The position numbers and the translations under genes are program-made. Under the pieces are notes generated by a model, which worked only from the letters and a program-made list of their open reading frames with translations, ran no database searches and had not been told where the DNA came from. Shown piece after piece: positions 46,695 to 55,493 of a stretch of 64,000 bases of DNA. Every line of letters begins with the position of its first letter. Position 1 is the stretch's first letter. The DNA is taken from contig CAIMTJ010000042.1 of NCBI GenBank assembly GCA_903844385.1, forward strand, positions 39,095 through 103,094, read 5' to 3'. The stretch comes from an uncultured Burkholderiales bacterium. Lineage in GTDB: Bacteria; Pseudomonadota; Gammaproteobacteria; Burkholderiales; Burkholderiaceae_C.

Positions 46695-47918
46695 ATGAAA
46701 CCCATTTTCAAATTAACCGTTCTCGCCGCTCTCATGGCAACTGCAGGCTTGGCCTGGTCTGAAGACACCATCAAAATTGGTGTGAGCGGCCCATTCACTG
46801 GCGGCTCCTCCTCCATGGGTGTGAGTATGCGAGATGGTGTGCGATTGGCCACCAAAGAGATCAACAAAGCGGGCGGGGTGTTGGGTAAAAAAATTGAACT
46901 CATCGAGCGAGATGATGAGGCCAAGAATGAGCGTGGCGTTCAAATTGCACAAGAGCTCATCAACAAAGAGCACGTGGTGGCGGATTTAGGGTTTATCAAT
47001 ACGGGTGTCGCCCAAGCAGCGCAGCGTTTTTATCAAGAAGCGAAGATTCCTGTTTTTAACAACGTCGCCACTGGATCGATCCTGACCAAACAATTTTTGG
47101 CTCCCGAATTCACCGAGAACTATATTTTTAGAAATGCGGCCAACGACAGCATCCAAGCCCCCATGATTGTGGAAGAAGCGGTGGTTCGTCGTGGCTTTAA
47201 GAAAGTCGCCATATTGGCCGACTCCACCAACTATGGCCAACTCGGTCTGGCAGATTTGGAAAAAGCGCTGGCCACTAAAAACATCAAGGCTGTGGCCACT
47301 GAGAAATTCAATATCAAAGACATTGATATGACTGCGCAATTACTCAAAGCCAAAGAAGCCGGTGCTGAAGTGATTTTGACCTACGGCATTGGACCAGAGC
47401 TGGCACAAATTGCCAATGGCATGACCAAATTGGGCTGGAAAGTACCCATGATTGGCAGCTGGACTCTCTCCATGGCCAACTTCATTGACAATGCGGGTCA
47501 AGGCGGTCAAGGCGCACGCATGCCACAAACCTTTATCCAAGAGCCCAACACGATCAAACGAAAAGCATTCATTGATGCTTACCTCAAAGAGTTCAAGCCC
47601 AAAAATAATCGCATTGATTCCCCCGTATCTGCTGCCCAAGCATATGACTCCGTTTATCTCTTGGCTGCAGCCATCAAACAAGCGGGATCTACCGATGGCG
47701 TGAAGATCCGCGAAGCTCTTGAAAATCTTCAAACCAAGGTTGAAGGCGTCGTGATGGTTTATGACCACCCCTTCACCAAAGACGATCATGAAGCCATCAC
47801 CGCCAACATTCCCGTTTATGGTGAAGTCAAATCTGGCAAAGTGGTGTACGCCTATGAAGAAGATCGCCTCAAAGGCTCTGACCTGAAGTCCAAAGACAGC
47901 AAAGCCAAAGTCAAGTAA
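46695..47918 (+). CDS. Branched-chain amino acid-type ABC transporter substrate-binding protein
   Basis: MKPIFKLTVLAALMATAGLAWSEDTIKIGVSGPFTGGSSSMGVSMRDGVRLATKEINKAGGVLGKKIELIERDDEAKNERGVQIAQELI. Confidence 0.95.
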   Translation: MKPIFKLTVLAALMATAGLAWSEDTIKIGVSGPFTGGSSSMGVSMRDGVRLATKEINKAGGVLGKKIELIERDDEAKNERGVQIAQELINKEHVVADLGFINTGVAQAAQRFYQEAKIPVFNNVATGSILTKQFLAPEFTENYIFRNAANDSIQAPMIVEEAVVRRGFKKVAILADSTNYGQLGLADLEKALATKNIKAVATEKFNIKDIDMTAQLLKAKEAGAEVILTYGIGPELAQIANGMTKLGWKVPMIGSWTLSMANFIDNAGQGGQGARMPQTFIQEPNTIKRKAFIDAYLKEFKPKNNRIDSPVSAAQAYDSVYLLAAAIKQAGSTDGVKIREALENLQTKVEGVVMVYDHPFTKDDHEAITANIPVYGEVKSGKVVYAYEEDRLKGSDLKSKDSKAKVK

Positions 47919-47940
47919 CGCTGAGAGAAGACTTTGCTCA

Positions 47941-47972
47941 CCGTGCTGTACAACTCAGCACGGTTTTTTTTT
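47941..47972 (+). terminator. Rho-independent terminator
   Basis: CCGTGCTG-TACAACT-CAGCACGG followed by TTTTTTTTT, between SBP and permease genes. Confidence 0.93.
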
Positions 47973-48031
47973 ATGTAAGATCTTCCTCGACGCTGAACAC
48001 CACAAGCCCCAAAGCCTAAAGCCAACCATCT

Positions 48032-48910
48032 ATGGACATTCTTTTACAACTCATCTACAGCGGCATTGCCTTGGGCATGATTTATGCCGTCATTGCTTTT
48101 GGCTACCAATTGACATTTGCCACTTCAGACACCTTGAATTTTGGCCAAGGAGAGGCCTTGATGCTCGGCGCCTTGGTGGGGCTGTCCTTGGTTGACACGG
48201 GAGGCATGAATTATTGGCTCGCGATTCCAGTGGTAGGTGTATTTGGACTTTTTCAAGGGGCTTTGGTTGAACGCGTGGGAGTAAGACCTGCGATCAAACT
48301 CAAGAGCGAATTTGGTTGGATCATGTCGACCATTGCACTGGGAATCATTTTCAAAAATGTGGCCGAAAATATTTGGGGGCGCGATGACTTGCGCTTTCCA
48401 TCCCCCTTGGACGAGTCTCCCATCAAGCTCTTTGGCGCCAATGTTTTGCCCATGGAACTCTTGGTGATTGGCGGAGCCTTGCTGATGATGGTGTTGGTTG
48501 AATTTTTTAATCGAAAAACCATTTTTGGTAAAGCTGTGGTCGCCACCTTCAATGACCGCGAAGCTGCTCGATTGATGGGTATCAACACGTCAATGGTCAT
48601 TACTTTTTCTTATGCCTTGTCATCCATGACCGCTGCTTTTGCTGGTATTTTGGTGGCCCCTCTCACGCTCACTGGAGCAACCATGGGCTCAGTGCTAGGG
48701 CTCAAAGCTTTTGCGGTGGCCATCATCGGCGGACTCACCAGTGGACTGGGCATCGTGGTGGGGGGCATTCTTTTAGGTGTCGCAGAGACCACCACTGGCT
48801 TTTATATCTCCACAGGCTACAAAGACGTCCCTGGGTTGGTCTTACTTTTATTGGTGCTGGCGGTCAGACCTGCTGGTCTTTTTGGTAAATCAGCGATTAA
48901 AAAAGTATAA
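48032..48910 (+). CDS. livH: Branched-chain amino acid-type ABC transporter permease (LivH-like)
   Basis: MDILLQLIYSGIALGMIYAVIAFGYQLTFATSDTLNFGQGEALMLGALVGLSL, typical LivH. Confidence 0.93.
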   Translation: MDILLQLIYSGIALGMIYAVIAFGYQLTFATSDTLNFGQGEALMLGALVGLSLVDTGGMNYWLAIPVVGVFGLFQGALVERVGVRPAIKLKSEFGWIMSTIALGIIFKNVAENIWGRDDLRFPSPLDESPIKLFGANVLPMELLVIGGALLMMVLVEFFNRKTIFGKAVVATFNDREAARLMGINTSMVITFSYALSSMTAAFAGILVAPLTLTGATMGSVLGLKAFAVAIIGGLTSGLGIVVGGILLGVAETTTGFYISTGYKDVPGLVLLLLVLAVRPAGLFGKSAIKKV

Positions 48911-48912
48911 CC

Positions 48913-50901
48913 ATGCGTCAACACACTTCTATTTGGGCTGTTGTGATCTGGGCCTTGGCAGTTTTAATTCCCTTGGCCATTCATAACCCGTATTACATTC
49001 ACTTGATCGAGACGATCATGATCTATTCGATCTTGCTCTTTGGCCTGGACATCGTGGTGGGCTACACAGGACAAGTTTCCCTTGGACACGCGGGCCTTTT
49101 TGGCATTGGCGCCTACACCGCCGGTGTCATGTTCATGAAGTTGTCAGCGAGCGTGTGGTTTATTTTGCCAACCAGCATTGCTGTGACCGCCGTATTTGGT
49201 GCAATCTTGGCTCTGCCGGCTTTGCGAGTTTCGGGTCCATATTTGGCCATGGTGACCTTGGCATTTGGCACCATCATTCAGATCTTGATCAATGAGATGA
49301 CTTTTTTGACCGAAGGACCATTGGGTATCAAAATCACCAAACCCATGATTTGGGGTGAGAAATTGTCTGAGCGAGAGTTCTATTGGTTGGTCTGCGTCAT
49401 GCTGGGGCTGGCTTTAATTTTTGTTCACCGTGTTTTGCAATCCCACTTGGGTCGCGCATTTGAAGCGCTCAAGGGATCCCCTATCGCATCGGACTGCATG
49501 GGTGTCTCGGTCTATCGATACAAGGTGTATGCATTTGTAATGAGCGCTGGCTTGGCAGGTTTGGCGGGGAGTTTGTACGCTTACTCAGAGCAATACATTT
49601 CGCCCAATACCTATAACTTTGAGCTCACCGTGCTGTTTTTACTCGCCATCATCATGGGCGGGCGCAAAACCAGAAGTGGCGCCATCATTGGCGCCACCAT
49701 CATTGTGATGCTGCCCAAACTACTCGATGATATTGAGCTCTTTCGCTGGGTCGCTAGCACTGCGGCCGTGGCGATTGCGCTGGGAGCTGTTTGGGGGCTT
49801 CACAAAAAATGGACCACCCCCAAAGCGGTGGCCATTCCAGTGGTGGGAACCTTGGCATTGGCTAGTTTTTCCTACCAGTTGGAAAATATGACCGATTGGA
49901 GATTGAGTATTTTTGGATTAATGATCTTGTTTGTGGTTTACTACTTACAAGACGGCATTGTTGGGTTCCTTTCCAAATTGAACCGTTTGGGTCAAAGCGA
50001 GGTGCTCGAGCTCAACAAAGAACCCACACTTCCAACTTTAGTGGCCCATGCAAGCCAATCCCAAGCTCATGAAATCCGTCCATCACTTGCATCACATCAA
50101 ACGCCTGTTGTCGCTGCAGAGCACTCAGATCCGGTCATTTTGAACGCTCAATCCGTTTTGATGCAGTTTGGCGGACTCAAAGCCATCAACGATGTGAACT
50201 TGGTGATCAAACGTGGCGACATTCACGGCCTCATCGGTCCCAATGGTTCAGGCAAGAGCACGATGATGAACGTGCTCACCGGTATCTATCACCCCACTGC
50301 AGGTGACATCCAATTCAATGGCAAAACTGTGGTTGGTCGCACCAGTTCTGACATTGCCTTGTCTGGCATTGCGCGAACATTTCAAAACGTTCAACTCTTT
50401 GGTGACATGACCGTGCTGCAAAATGTCTTGGTGGGATTGCACCACACCTTTGCGAGTCCTTTGTGGAATGTCGCACTCCACATCCCTTCTTATCTCAAAG
50501 AGGAGTTGCATGCCCATGAGCGTGCTCACTCTTTACTGAAATTTGTGGGACTTGATGCATTGTGCGATGAGCTTGCCCACAATTTGCCTTATGGCAAACA
50601 ACGCTTGTTGGAAATTGCCAGAGCCTTGGCATTGGATCCCGAGTTGCTGCTGCTCGATGAGCCCGCTGCTGGCCTCACGGCTCCTGATATCAAGGAGCTC
50701 ATTACATATATCCGAAAAATCCGCGACAACGGTGTCACTGTTATTTTGATTGAACACCACATGGATGTGGTGATGAGCATTTGCGACACTGTCTCAGTGC
50801 TAGATTTTGGTCAAAAGATTGCCGAAGGCAAACCCGCTGCAGTGCAGTCCGATGAGAAGGTCATCACCGCCTACCTCGGTGGCTCCACCATCACGACCTA
50901 A
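48913..50901 (+). CDS. Fused ABC permease-ATPase (LivM-LivG)
   Basis: 662 aa: LivM region (LLFGLDIVVGYTGQVSLGHAGLFGIGAYTAGVM) then LivG region (LMQFGGLKAINDVNLVIKRGDIHGLIGPNGSGKSTMMNVLTGIYHPTAGDI; LLLLDEPAAGLTAPDI). Confidence 0.94.
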   Translation: MRQHTSIWAVVIWALAVLIPLAIHNPYYIHLIETIMIYSILLFGLDIVVGYTGQVSLGHAGLFGIGAYTAGVMFMKLSASVWFILPTSIAVTAVFGAILALPALRVSGPYLAMVTLAFGTIIQILINEMTFLTEGPLGIKITKPMIWGEKLSEREFYWLVCVMLGLALIFVHRVLQSHLGRAFEALKGSPIASDCMGVSVYRYKVYAFVMSAGLAGLAGSLYAYSEQYISPNTYNFELTVLFLLAIIMGGRKTRSGAIIGATIIVMLPKLLDDIELFRWVASTAAVAIALGAVWGLHKKWTTPKAVAIPVVGTLALASFSYQLENMTDWRLSIFGLMILFVVYYLQDGIVGFLSKLNRLGQSEVLELNKEPTLPTLVAHASQSQAHEIRPSLASHQTPVVAAEHSDPVILNAQSVLMQFGGLKAINDVNLVIKRGDIHGLIGPNGSGKSTMMNVLTGIYHPTAGDIQFNGKTVVGRTSSDIALSGIARTFQNVQLFGDMTVLQNVLVGLHHTFASPLWNVALHIPSYLKEELHAHERAHSLLKFVGLDALCDELAHNLPYGKQRLLEIARALALDPELLLLDEPAAGLTAPDIKELITYIRKIRDNGVTVILIEHHMDVVMSICDTVSVLDFGQKIAEGKPAAVQSDEKVITAYLGGSTITT

Positions 50902-50941
50902 GGTATTGTCCAATGACCATGACACATTGCGAAAGAACAGC

Positions 50942-51670
50942 ATGTTAAAGATCGATCAACTCGAAGCCGGGTACGGTAAAGTTCATGTCTTGCACAGCAT
51001 CTCCTTGCACGTACCCAAAGGACAAGTGGTCACCTTGATTGGCTCCAATGGTGCGGGTAAAACCACCACCATGCGAGCCATCAGTGGCATGATCAAACCC
51101 ACAGCGGGTGCGATCACACTCAATGGGCAAGAGATCCATGGTATGGAATCCAACCAAATTGCCAAACTCGGCATTGCCCACTCGCCAGAAGGCAGGCGTG
51201 TGTTTGCCACCATGAGTGTGACGGACAATTTACTGTTGGGCGCGTTTCCACGCCTCACCGGCGCTCGCCCCAAGGGAGACGTGAGTGCGGATTTGGAGAA
51301 AGCCATGGAACTGTTTCCGCGCTTAAAAGAGCGACGACAACAAATCGCCGGAACGCTATCGGGGGGTGAGCAACAAATGCTGGCCATGGCACGCGCTGTG
51401 ATGCTCAACCCAGACGTGATCTTGCTTGATGAACCTTCGATGGGATTGGCCCCTATTTTGGTCGAAGAGGTCTTTAAAATCATTGCCCGCTTAAAGCAAG
51501 AGGGCATGACCATGCTCTTGGTCGAGCAGTTTGCCGCCGCTGCGCTCAATGTCGCCGACTATGGTTATGTCCTAGAAAACGGACGCATCTCTGTGCATGG
51601 ACCGGCACACCAACTCAAGAATGATCCAGCCGTCGTCGCATCCTATTTAGGTGGTGCAGGCTCGCATTGA
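50942..51670 (+). CDS. livF: Branched-chain amino acid-type ABC transporter ATP-binding protein (LivF-like)
   Basis: MLKIDQLEAGYGKVHVLHSISLHVPKGQVVTLIGSNGAGKTTTMRAISGMIKPTAGAITLNGQEIHG...LSGGEQQMLAMARAVMLNPDVILLDEPSMGLAP. Confidence 0.95.
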   Translation: MLKIDQLEAGYGKVHVLHSISLHVPKGQVVTLIGSNGAGKTTTMRAISGMIKPTAGAITLNGQEIHGMESNQIAKLGIAHSPEGRRVFATMSVTDNLLLGAFPRLTGARPKGDVSADLEKAMELFPRLKERRQQIAGTLSGGEQQMLAMARAVMLNPDVILLDEPSMGLAPILVEEVFKIIARLKQEGMTMLLVEQFAAAALNVADYGYVLENGRISVHGPAHQLKNDPAVVASYLGGAGSH

Positions 51671-51806
51671 GTATGGCCTTGAGCTTTGGATGTTGACGCT
51701 TTGCTCTAAGCTCATTGATCAAAAAGCTGCGCGAGTTCGTGCACTGAGGCATCTCATGATGGGCAGTGCCCGAGTCGCTTTTGGACACAACCCTCAGGAT
51801 TGAACC

Positions 51807-52547
51807 CTAGCGCCAGCGTCCTCTTGTGCCATAGTAACCACCAAAACCAATACCCATGCCAATTCCAATGGCCAAAGGATAGGGGTTGTAGGCGGGAGCG
51901 TAGTAGGTGCCGTAGGGATACGGATTGACGTACAAAGGCTGAGCTGAATACACCGCTGCGGGTTGTGCCAGGTATTGAGGCGCTGGGGCAGTACCTGGTG
52001 CCGTGTTCATCCCTTCAATGGGACCGGGCGGCACACCTGCGCCCACGGATGAGGGGGGCGGGGGCGGCATGACTGCAGGAGCGGGCGTGATGTCGATGCT
52101 CAAACTCGCACCCGGATCGTTGGCCATTTGAACGCTGTACTGCTTACCCGCATATTCATAGACCACGTTGTAATGCGTGACTGGACTACTCAGGGTGTAC
52201 TGGATACTGCATTGTTGTGCGGTGCCCACTGTCGTCGAGTTGCTTTCAATGCGGTCTCCAACGACTGCACCGCCCATGACACCCAAAGCTGTGGCCGCCG
52301 CATTGCCAGCACCCTTGCCGATCGCGTTTGCGATGACCCCACCAGCAATGGCGCCGATCACCGCACCCGCCCCAGTCTTGGGCTCCTGGACTGAAACGGG
52401 AACATTGGTGCATACCCGTTGGGGTACATTGATTTGTTGCACCACGGGTGTGCTCGATATGACCTTGGCTTGCTCAAGAGCCCAAGCACCCGTGACCAAC
52501 CCAGCCAAAACCAGCACGGTCAATGTTTTCAGTGGTTGAAGTTTCAT
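51807..52547 (-). CDS. Glycine-zipper 2TM domain-containing exported protein
   Basis: Signal peptide MKLQPLKTLTVLVLAGLVTGAWA; AVIGAIAGGVIANAIGKGAGNAAATALGVMGGAVVGDRIE glycine zipper; Pro/Tyr-rich C-terminus. Confidence 0.85.
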   Translation of the reverse strand: MKLQPLKTLTVLVLAGLVTGAWALEQAKVISSTPVVQQINVPQRVCTNVPVSVQEPKTGAGAVIGAIAGGVIANAIGKGAGNAAATALGVMGGAVVGDRIESNSTTVGTAQQCSIQYTLSSPVTHYNVVYEYAGKQYSVQMANDPGASLSIDITPAPAVMPPPPPSSVGAGVPPGPIEGMNTAPGTAPAPQYLAQPAAVYSAQPLYVNPYPYGTYYAPAYNPYPLAIGIGMGIGFGGYYGTRGRWR

Positions 52548-53062
52548 GTGTTTTCTCCTGATTGGGGCATTCATGGATTATCGGCTTTTTGTCATTGGGG
52601 AGAATTGATTTTTAATGCTGGGAAGTAAAGAACGATGACACGACATCCAATCTCTAGAGACAAACCCATCCCTCCAACCCATGGTGCGCCAGACTCAACG
52701 CGGTCTCGACTTTACATAGCAGCCCCTTCACCATAAAAGTAGCACTAAAGCAGTATAAGTATTACAAAATCCACGACAACCTCGGGCTCGTTGGTTTTTT
52801 TATTGGCGAGAACAGTTGAAGATTGCTCTCAACTTGAATCCAAGTCAATGAACACCATCACAGGTTTTAGTTAAAAAAGCTACAATGATTTTTTAGGATT
52901 TTTTAAAGCGTCAACGGCTCGTTTCTTCTGCTTGACTACAATAACACCAAATCGGTGCATCAAAAGCGCCGAACCCTTCGCGGTTGGCAGTTGAGTGTTT
53001 GAAGGATCGTGCGTTTTGAGAGTTCATCCCTTGTCCAACACCTCACTTCTTGGCTAAAGATC

Positions 53063-53680
53063 ATGACTGTCATTGCAGTGGCAAATATCAAAGGCGGTGT
53101 AGGAAAATCTACGCTGGCGACCAATATTGCAGGCTACTTTGCCTCTCAAGGTCAACGGGTCGCCTTGGGTGACATTGACCGACAGCAATCGTCCCAATTG
53201 TGGTTGGGATTGAGGCCCACCAATTTGTCGAAAATTGAGAGCTGGCCGATCAATTTTGACCAAATCTCGACATCTCCCAAAGGCGTGAGCCACGCGGTCA
53301 TGGACACCCCAGCAGGTCTGCATGGATGGCGACTCAAAAGCGTCTTGGAGTTGAGCGACAAGATCTTGATTCCGATTCAACCCAGTATTTTTGATATCTT
53401 TGCCTCACGCGAGTTCTTGAATCAACTCACGAGCTACAAACAAATGAAGCACATCTCCCTGGGCATTATTGGCATGCGGGTCGATGAACGGACCATTGCA
53501 GCGTCCAAGCTCAAAGAGTTCATGGACGCCTTGGATATTCCCGTCGTGGGGTTCATCCGAGACACGCAGTATTACATTCAGATGGCGGCTCATGGTTATT
53601 CACTTTTTGACATGAGTCCCCAACGCGTTGAGCGCGATCTGCAGCAGTGGGAACCCATCACCAATTGGCTCATCAATTAA
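53063..53680 (+). CDS. ParA/MinD-family ATPase (orphan)
   Basis: MTVIAVANIKGGVGKSTLATNIAGYFASQGQRVALGDIDRQQSSQLWLGLRP (deviant Walker A). No parB-like partner adjacent. Confidence 0.92.
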   Translation: MTVIAVANIKGGVGKSTLATNIAGYFASQGQRVALGDIDRQQSSQLWLGLRPTNLSKIESWPINFDQISTSPKGVSHAVMDTPAGLHGWRLKSVLELSDKILIPIQPSIFDIFASREFLNQLTSYKQMKHISLGIIGMRVDERTIAASKLKEFMDALDIPVVGFIRDTQYYIQMAAHGYSLFDMSPQRVERDLQQWEPITNWLIN

Positions 53681-53721
53681 ACGCTCTTTTGAGCTTTTAA
53701 AGCTTTCAAAGACATCGGGAT

Positions 53722-54786
53722 TCATTGGCTTTGGGTTTGATCGAAAACCTTCATATTCAGGCCCTCGTGCTGCACGATTTGAAGCAAAGACTGCTCAAAC
53801 ATGGCTCGACATGTGTAGGCCACTCGGTGCAAGCACGCGTGAAGTGCTTCATCCTTGGGACTTAGACTCAAGCAGTGCAAACTATAGAGCTCAAAACTCG
53901 TCAATTGCTCAAGGATTTGAGCCAAATGTTGAGGACACTCGCACAACACATTATTGTCAATTTGAGATAGATATGCGAGAGCCTCATTGGAAAAAATTCT
54001 CTGTGGCGAGGACATGTTTTTGGTGCCCTGTGTTATGGCTTGAGGCTCTTTGAGCAACAAATTCTTGAGCCAATCGAGCATTTCTTCACCGGACAAGGTC
54101 TCTCGCTTGACCTCCATTCCTAAGGCACGCATACCTTGAAGCTCATGAGCGAGCGCATAGTGATAAAGAACGGCAATGCTCGCCTTGGGCAAAAACTCTC
54201 TCAGCGCTTTGAGATCCCTCAAGCTGTTGGCATCAGTTGAGTTGATTTTGATGAGGTAGCAGCTCGCCTGAGCGTTCGCCAATGAAGTGTTGTTGCCTAG
54301 TTTTTTGAGCAACTGCGCCAAGTCGTGTTCTTGTTGCAACTCCAAGTTAATTTGCGCCAAAGCAAACGAGTGTCGAAGCGTGTTGATGCGTGCAAATAAA
54401 CCAACTCCAGCCACATACAACTTCTTCTCAATCGCGCCAGGCCACTCTATTTGATCCGACGTTTGTGTACTCAGTTCATTGGTGATGCGCTGGGCAGGCG
54501 ATGAGCTCAGTTGATGGTGTTTGAACACCAAGGCTTGGAGCTGATCCACGCTCAAGCCCGCGATCGAACCCATCGAGTGACCCGCCAGGTTAAGCCCCTT
54601 GATCAAGGCCAATTTTTTTACCTCCTGATCGGTGTACAAGCGTTGTCCACCTTCACTCATGGACGGCTCAACCACGCGATGGCGTGTCTGCCAGACTCTC
54701 AAAGTGGCCACAGAAACGCCGGTCATCTTGGCGACGGCACCTATTCTGTACTTCCCAGGTGTGGTTTCCAACAAATTTTGCGTCAT
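53722..54786 (-). CDS. MerR family transcriptional regulator with long C-terminal effector region
   Basis: YRIGAVAKMTGVSVATLRVWQTRHRVVEPSMSEGGQRLYTDQEVKKLALIKGLNLAGHSMGSIAGLSVDQLQ. Confidence 0.9.
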   Translation of the reverse strand: MTQNLLETTPGKYRIGAVAKMTGVSVATLRVWQTRHRVVEPSMSEGGQRLYTDQEVKKLALIKGLNLAGHSMGSIAGLSVDQLQALVFKHHQLSSSPAQRITNELSTQTSDQIEWPGAIEKKLYVAGVGLFARINTLRHSFALAQINLELQQEHDLAQLLKKLGNNTSLANAQASCYLIKINSTDANSLRDLKALREFLPKASIAVLYHYALAHELQGMRALGMEVKRETLSGEEMLDWLKNLLLKEPQAITQGTKNMSSPQRIFSNEALAYLSQIDNNVLCECPQHLAQILEQLTSFELYSLHCLSLSPKDEALHACLHRVAYTCRAMFEQSLLQIVQHEGLNMKVFDQTQSQ

Positions 54787-54835
54787 TCTTCACTCATTTC
54801 AAACAGAATCTTTAAAACCCTCGATTGCATAGATA

Positions 54836-54906
54836 TTGTTTAGGTATTTTTGATGATTTATGAAAAAAACACGATTATTCAATATTTTAAATGTTTTGTT
54901 TAGGTA
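54836..54906. promoter_or_regulatory. Pair of 11-bp direct repeats TTGTTTAGGTA (54836-54846 and 54896-54906)
   Basis: Identical copies exactly 60 bp apart in the AT-rich intergenic region between divergent MerR and Rrf2 genes. Confidence 0.6.
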
Positions 54907-54946
54907 ATAATATACATATATTAAATAATCTAATCTATATTTCATC

Positions 54947-55468
54947 ATGTTATCTAAAAAATCAGTCAACGCCATCAATGCTTTGGTTTGGTTGGGGCTA
55001 TTGCAAAGCTCGGGGCCAGTCAGCCTTCAAAAAATCAGCCAGGCCATGAACGTGTCCATCTCTTGTTTGGAGCAGATTTTTGCCACTTTGAAATCTTGCC
55101 AATTGATCGAATCCTTCAAGGGTCCTGGCGGTGGTTATGTCACGCGAGGAACCCTACAAAGCATCTCCTTGTGGTCAATTGCCCAACCGTTTGAACTTGA
55201 AGCACGATTGGGAGACAAAACCACTCCAAGCAGCACCCTTCATCCCGAAAAGCTGTGTCCTGAGTCGATCTTTATGCAGTTTCAACACTCATCCGAGTTG
55301 CTCTTGAATGATGTCTCGCTTCAAGCTGCCGTTGACATGAGCCAAACCAGTGCTGACAACGCAGACCTCCAACCCCAGACCCAATCCAACCGATTCAAAC
55401 TCAAACCCTTGACTCACAACAGCTTTCCACGCGGACCCAACTCCGTGTTCAATTGGGCTCAGGTCTAG
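54947..55468 (+). CDS. Rrf2-family-like transcriptional regulator
   Basis: MLSKKSVNAINALVWLGLLQSSGPVSLQKISQAMNVSISCLEQIFATLKSCQLIESFKGPGGGYVT (Rrf2 wHTH); no IscR-like three-Cys cluster seen. Confidence 0.8.
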   Translation: MLSKKSVNAINALVWLGLLQSSGPVSLQKISQAMNVSISCLEQIFATLKSCQLIESFKGPGGGYVTRGTLQSISLWSIAQPFELEARLGDKTTPSSTLHPEKLCPESIFMQFQHSSELLLNDVSLQAAVDMSQTSADNADLQPQTQSNRFKLKPLTHNSFPRGPNSVFNWAQV

Positions 55469-55493
55469 TAGTTCCTGGAAACAGCGTTTGCCC

